Source: JBHGAV01 sp041946685 | GTDB taxonomy: Bacteria; Acidobacteriota; Terriglobia; Bryobacterales; Bryobacteraceae | Direction: 5' to 3' | Assembly (NCBI GenBank): GCA_041946685.1 | Contig: JBHGAV010000003.1 | Coordinates: 1 to 64,000, forward strand | Length of the DNA: 64,000 bases | Shown: in pieces, positions 50,723 to 59,299 of the stretch | Layout: every line of letters begins with the position of its first letter | How positions within the stretch are numbered: the first letter of the stretch is position 1 | Program-made: the position numbers and the translations under genes | Notes under the pieces: generated by a model | The model's input: only the letters and a program-made list of their open reading frames with translations | The model's database searches: none | Told to the model about the DNA's origin: nothing

Positions 50723-51826
50723 GTGGCGGCTTTTGATTTTGTGGCATCGGATGAGTTGCGGCTCTGCCTCGAGAGGGACGCCGAAGAGCTCGTCACGTGC
50801 ATGAAGGCCGGAGCGTGGAAGGCCGCCCACGTCCTGGCCGGGAGCCTGATCCACTCCACGCTGGTCCAGCATCTCACCGCGTCCGGCCAGGCCGGCGAAG
50901 AGGAGTTGCTCCGAATGCCGTTCTCCGAGTTGCTAAGCCTCTGCCGTGCGCGGCAGGTGCTGTCTCCGCGGACGGTCGACCTGGCCGCCTTCATTCGGCC
51001 CTACGCGGACCTGATCAGCCCGAACTCCGGCGTCCGGCTCGGCGCCGCCACTGATGAAACCAGCGCGCGGATTGCCCAGGCATTGCTCGAAATCGTGATC
51101 AACGAAGTATCGAGCCGTCAGAGGGAGATGTTTCGCCACAGCGCCGATCAGATCGTCGCCAAGCTCCAGACCGATCCTTGCTCCTCGGCGATTCTCCCGC
51201 ACCTGATCGGCAGAATCAGCCGCCTCGAGATGGAGCGGCTGCTTATCGACCTGATTCCCAAGGCATATTTCGAAACCGCCAAGCAGGCCTCGCCGGAGGC
51301 CGGCCAGCGCTTGCGGCTCCTGGAGCTGTGCTATCGCACGGCCTTCGATGCCTCTCCCCCCGACCTGAAGGCGGCCGTGTCGAGGAGGTTCGTGCAGGTC
51401 GTGGAGAACGAGAGCGAGTATGTAGTCCAGTGCTACGAAGGCTCGTTCTTCCGAGGGTCGGACCTGTCCTTCCTCCAGCCGGAGGAGCGGGACATCATCC
51501 TGGCCCACTTGCTCGCCACCCTGGAGAAGAACGTGACTCCCGCTCTGGTCCGCTCCTCGGCCGGGATAGGCGAGTTTCTGGTCACAGAGGAGAACTTGCG
51601 TGCCTACTTCGTACCCCTGGTATTGCGTCTTCTCTCCACCGGCGATGAGGCGCTCTCCACTGCCATTGCGGACCGCGTCAGCGCGGAGCACGGTCTCGTT
51701 CCCGAGCAACTCCGGTTTGTCGCTGGCGGCCTGATCCACAGGCTGCTGCACTCCCGGTTCGCCGAAAGCCAGTCGCAGGCGGCGGCCAGCCGGCTGGAAT
51801 CGGCCCTGGCCGGGCTGAAGCGTTGA
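50723..51826 (+). CDS. Helical protein with HEPN-like N-terminus, unknown function
   Basis: This 367-residue, largely alpha-helical protein starts at GTG 50723. The first ~115 residues resemble a HEPN fold: AAHVLAGSLIHSTLVQHL, then an LCRARQVLSPRTVDLAAFIR helix, then RPYADLISPNS, where HEPN nucleases usually have an R-x4-6-H ending in LIHP. The His is Ser here, so catalysis is unlikely. The remainder is a helical repeat (ERDIILAHLLATLEKN). No signal or TM helix is present. It is paired with the zinc-ribbon/coiled-coil gene. The HEPN resemblance is tentative. Confidence 0.6.
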   Translation: MAAFDFVASDELRLCLERDAEELVTCMKAGAWKAAHVLAGSLIHSTLVQHLTASGQAGEEELLRMPFSELLSLCRARQVLSPRTVDLAAFIRPYADLISPNSGVRLGAATDETSARIAQALLEIVINEVSSRQREMFRHSADQIVAKLQTDPCSSAILPHLIGRISRLEMERLLIDLIPKAYFETAKQASPEAGQRLRLLELCYRTAFDASPPDLKAAVSRRFVQVVENESEYVVQCYEGSFFRGSDLSFLQPEERDIILAHLLATLEKNVTPALVRSSAGIGEFLVTEENLRAYFVPLVLRLLSTGDEALSTAIADRVSAEHGLVPEQLRFVAGGLIHRLLHSRFAESQSQAAASRLESALAGLKR

Positions 51827-51958
51827 GCCGTTCGAGCCGCCTGCGGATGCCGCAGAAAACCCACGACGCGATGCTGGTCCCGCTGCCATCCAGTCCTCCC
51901 GTGTAGTGCCCGTGTGCAGCGTGGCTCATCGGGACAACTGCCAAGGTAGGATGGAGAA

Positions 51959-54385
51959 ATGCTGCCCGGCGGCTCCAAGTACTGCGACGTCAGTCTGCCG
52001 GTGCCGCTGGACCAGGCGTTTACGTACAGCTTGCCGGAGACGCTGCGGCATCGCGTCGTGCCGGGCTGCCGTCTGATTGTCCCCTTCGGTTCAAGAAGGC
52101 TGACCGGGATTGTGCTGCGCTGCCACAATGAGCCGCCCCCCATGGAAGTTCGCAGCGCCCTTCGCCTGGTTGATGAAGAGCCGGTGCTCGACCCGGACCT
52201 GGTGAACCTCGGGCGCTGGATCGCGCAATACTACTCGGCGCCGCTCGGCGAAGTGCTGCGGGCCATGACGCCGCTCGGAAGCGAGATCCGCCAGGGGAAG
52301 GTGTACGCGCTCACCGGCGCCGGCCGGGACGCCGCCAGGCAGTTGCTCCTGGGCGAGACGAGCGAAGATCCCGCCGTCCAGTTGCTCCACATGCTCGCCG
52401 AGCGCCCCCTTACGGCGGCGACCATCCAGAGGAAGATCCCGCTGGCCGCCAAGACCCTGAAGTCGCTGGAGCGCAAGGGCATGATTCGCGCCGAAGCAGT
52501 CCAGGCCGAAAGAGATCCTCTGCGCGCCGCCTCCACTCGTCTGCGGGTGGAGATCCTCCGGCGCCCCGAGGGCGTGAAGCTGCCCAAAGCCGAGCGAGAG
52601 CTGGTGGCCTACCTGGAGCTTCACCCCGGCTCGCACAACCTCAAACAGGTCGAGCAATCCGTGAAGAACGCGGGCACGGCGGCGCGCGCCCTCGCCCGGA
52701 AGGGTTTCCTCGCTGTTACCGAGGAGCGGCCCGGTTTCTCCGCGACGCCTTCCCCCCAACCGCCGCACGTGCTGAACCCGCACCAGCAGAAAGCCTTCGA
52801 CGCCATTCTTGGAGCGCTGCGCTCGAAGATCTACCAGGCGTTTCTTCTGTTCGGGGTAACCGGCTCCGGCAAGACCGAGGTCTACCTGAGAGCCATCGAG
52901 GCCGCCCTGGCCATGGGGCGCAGCGCCCTGCTTCTGGTGCCCGAGATCGCACTCACGCCGGCCATGGCGGGCCAGTTCTTCCATCGGTTCGGCGACCGGG
53001 TCGCCATCCTGCACTCCGCCTTCTCGGATGCCGAACGAGCCGGCCAGTGGCGCAGAATCCGCTCCGGGGCCGCGCCCGTGGTGGTTGGCACACGGTCGGG
53101 CGTATTCGCTCCCGTCCCCAACCTCGGACTGATCGTCGTCGACGAGGAGCACGATCAGAGCTACAAGCAGGACGAGACCCCGCGCTACAACGGCCGGGAC
53201 GTCGCCCTGGTCCGCGCGCAGGCGGCCGGCGCCTGCGTGATCCTGGGCTCGGCCACCCCCAGCCTGGAGAGCCGCTACAACGCCGATCGCGGCAAGTACA
53301 CGCTGCTGGAATTGCCCGAACGCATCGAACGCCGCCCGCTGCCTCAGGTGGAGCTGGTCGACCTTCGCGCCGAGTTCTTGGAAACGCGCAAGCAGGCGAC
53401 TTTCAGCAGAAAACTGCTGGACGCCATCCGTGCCCGTCTGGCCAATGGCGAGCAGACCATGCTGCTGCTCAATCGCCGGGGCTTCGCCAGCTTCCTGATG
53501 TGCCGCGCCTGCGGCGAGAGACTCCAGTGCGTGAACTGCTCGGTCACGCTGACGTTTCACCGCCGCGACCGGCGCATGCTCTGCCACTACTGCAACTACG
53601 CCACCACGGTCCCGCATCTGTGCCCGAAGTGCCAGAGCGAGCACATCCACTTTCAGGGCATCGGCGCGGAGCGGGTGGAGGAGGAACTGCACCGCGAGTT
53701 TCCCAAGGCCCGCATCGCGCGGATGGACCGGGATACCGTGACCGGCAAACGGCTCTACGAGAGCATCCTCGAAGGCTTTCGCGAGGGCAGCTACGATATC
53801 CTGGTCGGCACGCAGATGATCGCCAAGGGACATGACATCCCCAACGTCACGTTGGTGGGCGTGGTGAACGCGGATATCGGGCTCGCGCTGCCGGATTTCC
53901 GCTCCGCCGAGCGCACCTTCCAGCTCCTGACCCAGGTGGCCGGGCGCGCCGGCCGCGGCAACGTCCCGGGGATCGTGTTGGTTCAGACCAATGCACCCGA
54001 CCACTACGCCGTGCGGTTTGCCGCCGCGCAGGATTACCCGCGTTTTTACGAGAAGGAGCTTCAGTTCCGCAGGGCCATGCGCTATCCGCCGTTCAGTGTC
54101 CTGGCCAACATACTGGTGCGGGACGAGAACCAGGAAAAAGCCCTCTGCATGAGTTCCCAGATCGGGAGCCTGATGAATCCTCCCCCGGAAGGACTGCGGC
54201 CGCTCGGACCCGCGGAAGCTCCGGTGGCCCGCGTGCAGAAGGAGTTCCGCTACCAGCTCCTGTTGAAAGCCGCCGGCCGGAAGGTGCTGGCTTCGGCGCT
54301 CGAGCGCGTCCGTAGCTTTGCGCTAGAGTCCCGGTGGCCTCCGACGGCGCTGGTAATCGACGTGGACCCCTTGAGTCTCATGTGA
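51959..54385 (+). CDS. priA: Primosomal replication restart helicase PriA
   Basis: This 808-residue enzyme recognises stalled forks and loads the primosome. Visible are the N-terminal DNA-binding region (QAFTYSLPETLRHRVVPGCR), Walker A GVTGSGKTEVYL, DEEH (VDEEHDQSYKQ) and the eight-Cys zinc-binding insert (CRACGERLQCVNC ... LCHYCNY ... LCPKCQSE). Helicase motif VTGKRL and a C-terminal domain near EFRYQLLLKA follow. Length and order are typical. The ATG overlaps no neighbour; a 132-base gap precedes it with no obvious features. Confidence 0.97.
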   Translation: MLPGGSKYCDVSLPVPLDQAFTYSLPETLRHRVVPGCRLIVPFGSRRLTGIVLRCHNEPPPMEVRSALRLVDEEPVLDPDLVNLGRWIAQYYSAPLGEVLRAMTPLGSEIRQGKVYALTGAGRDAARQLLLGETSEDPAVQLLHMLAERPLTAATIQRKIPLAAKTLKSLERKGMIRAEAVQAERDPLRAASTRLRVEILRRPEGVKLPKAERELVAYLELHPGSHNLKQVEQSVKNAGTAARALARKGFLAVTEERPGFSATPSPQPPHVLNPHQQKAFDAILGALRSKIYQAFLLFGVTGSGKTEVYLRAIEAALAMGRSALLLVPEIALTPAMAGQFFHRFGDRVAILHSAFSDAERAGQWRRIRSGAAPVVVGTRSGVFAPVPNLGLIVVDEEHDQSYKQDETPRYNGRDVALVRAQAAGACVILGSATPSLESRYNADRGKYTLLELPERIERRPLPQVELVDLRAEFLETRKQATFSRKLLDAIRARLANGEQTMLLLNRRGFASFLMCRACGERLQCVNCSVTLTFHRRDRRMLCHYCNYATTVPHLCPKCQSEHIHFQGIGAERVEEELHREFPKARIARMDRDTVTGKRLYESILEGFREGSYDILVGTQMIAKGHDIPNVTLVGVVNADIGLALPDFRSAERTFQLLTQVAGRAGRGNVPGIVLVQTNAPDHYAVRFAAAQDYPRFYEKELQFRRAMRYPPFSVLANILVRDENQEKALCMSSQIGSLMNPPPEGLRPLGPAEAPVARVQKEFRYQLLLKAAGRKVLASALERVRSFALESRWPPTALVIDVDPLSLM

Positions 54386-54392
54386 CGACGCC

Positions 54393-55178
54393 ATGACCGC
54401 CGCCGACGCCGTGCAGGAAAACCTGGTCGAGTTCTTCCGGCACTTCGCCCGCGTTCGCGGCACGGGACAAACAGAGGAACTCGACGGCGTCTCCATCGCA
54501 GCCTCGGGAATCGCGTTCCACATGTTCAACGCGGCGTTCCTCTCCGCGCCCGTGACCGGGGGCGAGGAGGACCTGGCGTGCCGGATCGACCTGGCAGCCA
54601 CCCGCTTGGGAAGCGGGGGCGGCCGATGGGCCTTCTGGGCCTGTGAAGAGAGGCTCCGCGAATGCATCTCGTTCAAGGCTTCCAGGGTCTTCCGGCGCCG
54701 GGGCCTGACACCGGCGCTGCGTCACCCCGGAATGGTCTCGGAGCGGCTGGCGCCTGCGCGGCGGAGGCTGCCTGACCTGGAGATCCGGCCGGTTCAGGAC
54801 CGGCCGAGCCGGGCCGTCTTCGCTCACATCAACGCCGTCGCCTTCCATATCCCCTACGAGTGGTGTCTCCAGTTGTACGATTTGGAGGCTTTGTGGGGCG
54901 GAGCTTTCGTGGGACACGTGGGCTACTCCGGCGGCGAGCCGGTTTCCACGGTGGCGACTCTGGCGGCTGCCGGCGCCATCGGGATCTACGCCGTCGCGAC
55001 ACTGCCGGCGTATGAGCACAGGGGCTTCGCTGAAGCCATGACCCGTTACGGGTTGGCTCTTGCTCAGGAGCAGTCCGGGATCAGGCGATCCATCCTCCAG
55101 GCGACGTCCGCCGGCCTTCCGCTCTACCACCGCATGGGGTACGACGTAGTCACCCACTTCACTGTCTTCAGCGCCTGA
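54393..55178 (+). CDS. GNAT-family N-acetyltransferase
   Basis: This 261-residue protein has a variable N-terminal half and a C-terminal GNAT fold. The acetyl-CoA region reads IYAVATLPAYEHRGFAEAM, a variant of the usual RGxGxA/G loop, followed by LPLYHRMGYDVVTHF. It acetylates an unidentified amine. It begins 7 bases after priA on the same strand and converges on the actin-like gene with 3 bases between stops. Confidence 0.85.
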   Translation: MTAADAVQENLVEFFRHFARVRGTGQTEELDGVSIAASGIAFHMFNAAFLSAPVTGGEEDLACRIDLAATRLGSGGGRWAFWACEERLRECISFKASRVFRRRGLTPALRHPGMVSERLAPARRRLPDLEIRPVQDRPSRAVFAHINAVAFHIPYEWCLQLYDLEALWGGAFVGHVGYSGGEPVSTVATLAAAGAIGIYAVATLPAYEHRGFAEAMTRYGLALAQEQSGIRRSILQATSAGLPLYHRMGYDVVTHFTVFSA

Positions 55179-55181
55179 CCC

Positions 55182-56186
55182 CTACATTTCCGTCAGAGCG
55201 GCAACCAGCGCTCCTTTGGCCGTCGTGTTGAGCGGTTCGGCCGCCAGGCGAACCTCCGAGATTTGAACGGGCAACGCCTTTTCTCGAAGCTCTTTCTCGA
55301 ACCGTTCCCGAAAACCTCCGGCCAGCACACTCCCCCCGCTGAGCACGATCGGAACCGGGCGCCCGATCTTGGGCACGTTGCGCGTGTCCGAGAACGCTTT
55401 GTGCAGGCCTTCGATCAGGGCGTGGATCATCTCCTGGTAGTAGATGCTCAGGGCCTGCTGGACCTTGTCGGCGTAGTGGCCGTTGAAGCCGAAGGAGGTC
55501 TCCTTCACGATGCGAATTCGCGTCGCCACCTCGTTGGTTACTGTGGCCGCCGACGAATCCACGTAGTCGCCGGCCTTGGGCACGCTGAAACTGAACAGAG
55601 GCGCGGACAGGTAGGCCAGCGCCACGTTGCACAACCCGCCGCCGCAACTGATACCGATACCGGTGTAGTTGCTATCCTCCAACTCCGAATAGATCACGGC
55701 CATGCCCTCGTTCACGCTGCGGGCTTCGTGGCCCAACTCGCCCAGCATCTCACCCAGCACGGCTTCATGGTATGTGACCTGGCTCTCGCAGCCGAGCGGA
55801 GGCGCCGGAACGCTGTAGCACACCCGCAACGCTGCTCCTCCCGCGTCTTCCACTACGGCCTCGAAGATGTGGCGGATCAGATCGAGACTCTGCGGTTCGC
55901 CGGGATTCAGCATTCCACCGCTCATCGGCCGGCGGGCTTCCAGATGAAACAGATCGGCAAAGCGCTCCGACTCGTTGCCGTAGATGAGGATCTCGGAATC
56001 CTTGACGAGATGCAGAATGCCTTCCTTCTTCAGCGTGAGTGCCGTCATCTTGGTGTGCGGGACGGCAACAAAAGCATTCAGATGCGAGCGAAACACGTAT
56101 TCCTGCTCCGGCCGGCTGGCCACGACGATGCGGCTTGTGCCCACGTCGAGTCCAATCGCGGCTCCCGGGGTTGCTTTGTTCTTCAT
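55182..56186 (-). CDS. Actin/Hsp70-fold ATPase (MreB/ParM-like)
   Basis: This 334-residue cytoplasmic ATPase has the actin-superfamily phosphate-1 motif (GLDVGTSRIVVA). A phosphate-2 region (SCGGGLCNVALAY) and an adenosine motif (VLSGGSVLAGG) follow. It lacks the typical MreB membrane helix and could be a filament-forming or DnaK-like regulator. ATG 56186 follows AAGGAG at 8 bases and overlaps the amidase stop (ATGA), so the two are translationally coupled. A role in cell wall or shape is inferred from the partner. Confidence 0.85.
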   Translation of the reverse strand: MKNKATPGAAIGLDVGTSRIVVASRPEQEYVFRSHLNAFVAVPHTKMTALTLKKEGILHLVKDSEILIYGNESERFADLFHLEARRPMSGGMLNPGEPQSLDLIRHIFEAVVEDAGGAALRVCYSVPAPPLGCESQVTYHEAVLGEMLGELGHEARSVNEGMAVIYSELEDSNYTGIGISCGGGLCNVALAYLSAPLFSFSVPKAGDYVDSSAATVTNEVATRIRIVKETSFGFNGHYADKVQQALSIYYQEMIHALIEGLHKAFSDTRNVPKIGRPVPIVLSGGSVLAGGFRERFEKELREKALPVQISEVRLAAEPLNTTAKGALVAALTEM

Positions 56187-57352
56187 AGTTCTTTCTCCTT
56201 CTCCACTCCGGATCTTTCCAGCGCGGACAAGGCCGCGCGCCAGCGCAGCCTCAATAGAGTTCTGTATTCGGCGAGCGTCATCCGGCGCGCGAGCGCCTCC
56301 TTGCGCATCAACGTTTCGGCGACGAGCAATCCTCTCCCCACGCCGGTCTCTTCGAGCGGGCCGTCCACACTGAACCCGAATAGCAGCGCGCTCACAAGGG
56401 GCCGGCCGTAATTGTCCGGAAGTCCGACCGCCCGGTACGGGAAGTTGTCGGCCCAATCCGTGTGGTACCCCACGCGGCCGCTCCGCGGGTTCACGGAGAC
56501 TTGCGCGTGCGTGACGCAGTTGGAGGCCGGGATGCCGTACTTGGCGCGCAGCATCTCCGTCAACACTCGGCCTGCATGGACCTGGGCGGTGTTCACCGTG
56601 GGCTGCCCGTCCTCGGCCCTGCTCTGCGCCTCGAACGCCACGCCCAGAAAACTCTCGTTCAGGTTCAGGTAGATCCGGTTGTCATCCGCCCACACCGACC
56701 AACCCGCGTGGTAGGCCGCATCGCTCTCCTGAACCACTCTGTGAACCCGGCCGAACCGGTCTATGACGAAGTGATAGGACCTGTTGTCGCGGACGTATTC
56801 CAGCAGGTACTTCCCCACCCTTCTCAGCGCCACCGTCTGCTCCGGCTCGAAGGCCAGCATATGGCTTTCGGTGGTGTGAAAGACGATCCCGGCCGGCTCC
56901 CGTCGCACCTCTCCCTCCGGGACGTTGTCGGCGGCACGGGCAAGCGCCACGTAGCGGCGCGGGTGATTCGCGACCGCGTACTGGTTCTCGACGCGGAGAC
57001 CGTTGCTGTAAATGTCGAAGCCCTGCGCCGTTTCGACCTGCCAGACGGTGGGCGGAGTATTTACCCACTCCTCCGGCGTTGCCCGGATTTCCCTGGACAC
57101 CGGCGCGGTGGTCTCGGAGTGGTAGCCCGCCGGCAATATCAGCGCCAGTGCCAACATGGCCATCGTCCGCGGCGACCGCTTGGACGGAACGGCAGGGGCA
57201 ACCTCCACGCAGGGAAGGCCGCAAGCCGTCATCCGGCGCAGGTACCGCAGGCGCAGGAGCGGATCGCGAATCAGCCGTCCTCTGCCGTCGATCGCCTCCA
57301 ACCGGGGCTGGTCAAGCGTGGGCATGAGCCGTTCTTCCGCATCTATCGGCAC
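56183..57352 (-). CDS. Membrane-anchored N-acetylmuramoyl-L-alanine amidase (amidase_2/PGRP-like)
   Basis: This 389-residue protein has a cytoplasmic N-terminal segment of about 60 residues, a single TM helix (about 64-80; MAMLALALILPAG) and a periplasmic zinc amidase domain. Zinc-binding His residues are likely in VFHTTES and YHAGWS, with THAQVSVNP nearby as the third His motif and GYHTDW following. It cleaves the MurNAc-L-Ala bond in peptidoglycan. GTG 57352 and ATG 57325 are both possible starts. It is coupled to an actin-like ATPase, so together they may act on cell-wall turnover or shape. Confidence 0.85.
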   Translation of the reverse strand: MPIDAEERLMPTLDQPRLEAIDGRGRLIRDPLLRLRYLRRMTACGLPCVEVAPAVPSKRSPRTMAMLALALILPAGYHSETTAPVSREIRATPEEWVNTPPTVWQVETAQGFDIYSNGLRVENQYAVANHPRRYVALARAADNVPEGEVRREPAGIVFHTTESHMLAFEPEQTVALRRVGKYLLEYVRDNRSYHFVIDRFGRVHRVVQESDAAYHAGWSVWADDNRIYLNLNESFLGVAFEAQSRAEDGQPTVNTAQVHAGRVLTEMLRAKYGIPASNCVTHAQVSVNPRSGRVGYHTDWADNFPYRAVGLPDNYGRPLVSALLFGFSVDGPLEETGVGRGLLVAETLMRKEALARRMTLAEYRTLLRLRWRAALSALERSGVEKEKEL

Positions 57353-57509
57353 TTTCTTCGATAGGCAATACCCCCTACGAAGGTGCCGAAAGAGCCGTCG
57401 GCAAGGTCGGAGACCTACCCAACGAGCGGCGCAAGTGGTTGACGGAGCAAGAGCGGCATGGCTGCGGCTTGCCCTGTGCAGGACATCAAGGGGCTTCTCA
57501 AGCAGCCTC

Positions 57510-59294
57510 TCACACGTCCAGGCCGACCGAGCGCATCAGGTCCAGAGCGTTGCTGTGCTCGACGACGCCCGGGCGAAGCCGGTAATCGAACCGCATGCGC
57601 CCCTCCTCGATCTGATCCTGGAAATGCATGTTCACCGCGAGCGGAGCCAGTTCGTCCGCGATCTGAGCCAGCGCCAGATCGTGGGTGGTGAGTAGCCCTA
57701 TCGCTGGGCGCGCCGCCAGCGCGCGAACAAGGCCCTGCGCCCCGATGCGGCGGTCGTGCGAATTGGTGCCGTGGAGAAGCTCGTCCAGGAGGAACAGGAG
57801 CGGGCGGTCCCGGCCAGCCATCTCCACAAGTTGCTTGAGCCGGGTGATTTCGGCGTAGAAGCGTGACGTCCCGCTTTGGAGCGAGTCGAGCGTTCGGATC
57901 GACGCGCCGACCGCCAGCCGCGAGATCCGCAGCCTGGTGGCGCGCACGGGCGCGCCGGCCATGGCAAGCACGGCATTCGTTCCGACAGCGCGAAGCAAGG
58001 TGCTCTTGCCCGACATGTTCGACCCACTCACGACCAGCACCCGCAAGCCGCCGTCCAGGCGCAGATCGTTTCGCACGCACCGAGCTTCCGGGATCAGAGG
58101 ATGCCCCAGTTGTTCGGCTTCGAAGCACAGCGGGCGGTCAACAAACTCCGGAAACGGGTCCCGGGGATGCTCATGAGAATACCCGGCCAGCGACAGGAGA
58201 GCCTCTATCTCCCCCACGGCATCGAGCCACACTCTCAGGTGAGGGCCCGACGTGCGCCTCCAGGTCTCGATGGCGAAGACGATGTGGACGGTCCAGAGCA
58301 GCACGGGATCGATGACGCGCAGCGCCAGGTTGTCGCGCGAATCCAGCAGCTCCAGCAGCCTGTAGAGCCGGGCTATGCGGCGGGAGGGCGGGTGACCCTG
58401 GACGATCAATGCCGACCGGAGCTCCGCCAGCCGCCGCGAGGAGAAATCCCGCCGCTCCAGCACAACCAGCACCTGGGAAAGCAGCCTCAAATCGTGGCTG
58501 GGGCCTTCTACCGCCTCGATCATGTGCGCGATGTCCCCGCGAATGCGGTAAGTGAACACGCGCGCTGCGACGAACACGGCGACGAACGGCGCGGCCATCC
58601 CAAAGAAGATCCACCACGCCAGCGTGCCTACCCCAAGCAGCGACAGCGCGCCTGCCACCAGCCACCGGCCTCGCGAAGCAAGCCGCGGAGGCTCCTCGCC
58701 CCAAGCCGCCAGGGCCTCGGGGTTCACTCCAACCCGGATATCCTCTCCCAGCACCGCGAGTTGCTCCCGCAGGTCGAGATCCGGCGCAAGCTCGCGGACG
58801 GCCTCGTGGCGCGTTTCCAGATCCGCCGGCTCGGAAGGCGAGAGCAGCCAGCGAGCCAGCGTCGCCTCGCCCCCGCGCGTTCGTGCGGTCGAAAGATACT
58901 CGAAGAGCGAGCCCTGGCCAAACAGGTCCAGATCCCTCGCATACGGGTGCTCGGGATCCAGGAACCGGTCTCCCGCTTCGCCCTTCCCCGCCCAGCGGTC
59001 CTCGACGCGGTCCAGTACGTGTTCATAGAAGCGCGCCACGCGCCCGGATCGTGCGCGCCGCCTCAGCGCGCGCTCGTGGACGACCCCCAGCGTCACCATC
59101 GCCACGATGGGAACCAGGAGCCAGAGGACCGAAAACAGCTTCCAGGCCAGAGCCAGAAGCGCCGCCACAATGATCGAAGATGCCAGGCCGATCTGAGCGT
59201 TGCCGATCGCGATGTGCAGGCGCTCAAGCCGGTTCAGCGCCAGCCGGTACCCTTGGAGCCGCTGCTGGTAATGACGGGCTGCGTCGGAGTCCAA
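57510..59294 (-). CDS. Membrane-anchored MutS-family ATPase
   Basis: This 594-residue protein has two N-terminal TM helices (about residues 30-75) and two more near the middle (about 215-260). The C-terminal MutS ATPase domain has Walker A SGSNMSGKST, Walker B LLFLLDELLHGTNS with the DE pair, and the TTHD motif. It lacks the mismatch-binding domain I and most of the MutS core, and the TM helices distinguish it from repair MutS. Function is unknown. The preferred start is TTG 59294, five bases after the large-subunit stop, so it is coupled to the molybdenum hydroxylase genes. Confidence 0.83.
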   Translation of the reverse strand: MDSDAARHYQQRLQGYRLALNRLERLHIAIGNAQIGLASSIIVAALLALAWKLFSVLWLLVPIVAMVTLGVVHERALRRRARSGRVARFYEHVLDRVEDRWAGKGEAGDRFLDPEHPYARDLDLFGQGSLFEYLSTARTRGGEATLARWLLSPSEPADLETRHEAVRELAPDLDLREQLAVLGEDIRVGVNPEALAAWGEEPPRLASRGRWLVAGALSLLGVGTLAWWIFFGMAAPFVAVFVAARVFTYRIRGDIAHMIEAVEGPSHDLRLLSQVLVVLERRDFSSRRLAELRSALIVQGHPPSRRIARLYRLLELLDSRDNLALRVIDPVLLWTVHIVFAIETWRRTSGPHLRVWLDAVGEIEALLSLAGYSHEHPRDPFPEFVDRPLCFEAEQLGHPLIPEARCVRNDLRLDGGLRVLVVSGSNMSGKSTLLRAVGTNAVLAMAGAPVRATRLRISRLAVGASIRTLDSLQSGTSRFYAEITRLKQLVEMAGRDRPLLFLLDELLHGTNSHDRRIGAQGLVRALAARPAIGLLTTHDLALAQIADELAPLAVNMHFQDQIEEGRMRFDYRLRPGVVEHSNALDLMRSVGLDV

Positions 59295-59299
59295 CGGTG

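Noticed and set aside
48580..50994. 804-residue minus-strand frame
   Set aside because: It runs opposite the GGDEF-EAL and zinc-ribbon/helical genes and crosses their intergenic gap, with no motif; a product of high GC content.
52091..54004. 637-residue minus-strand frame inside priA
   Set aside because: Entirely antisense to priA, with composition typical of shadow frames.
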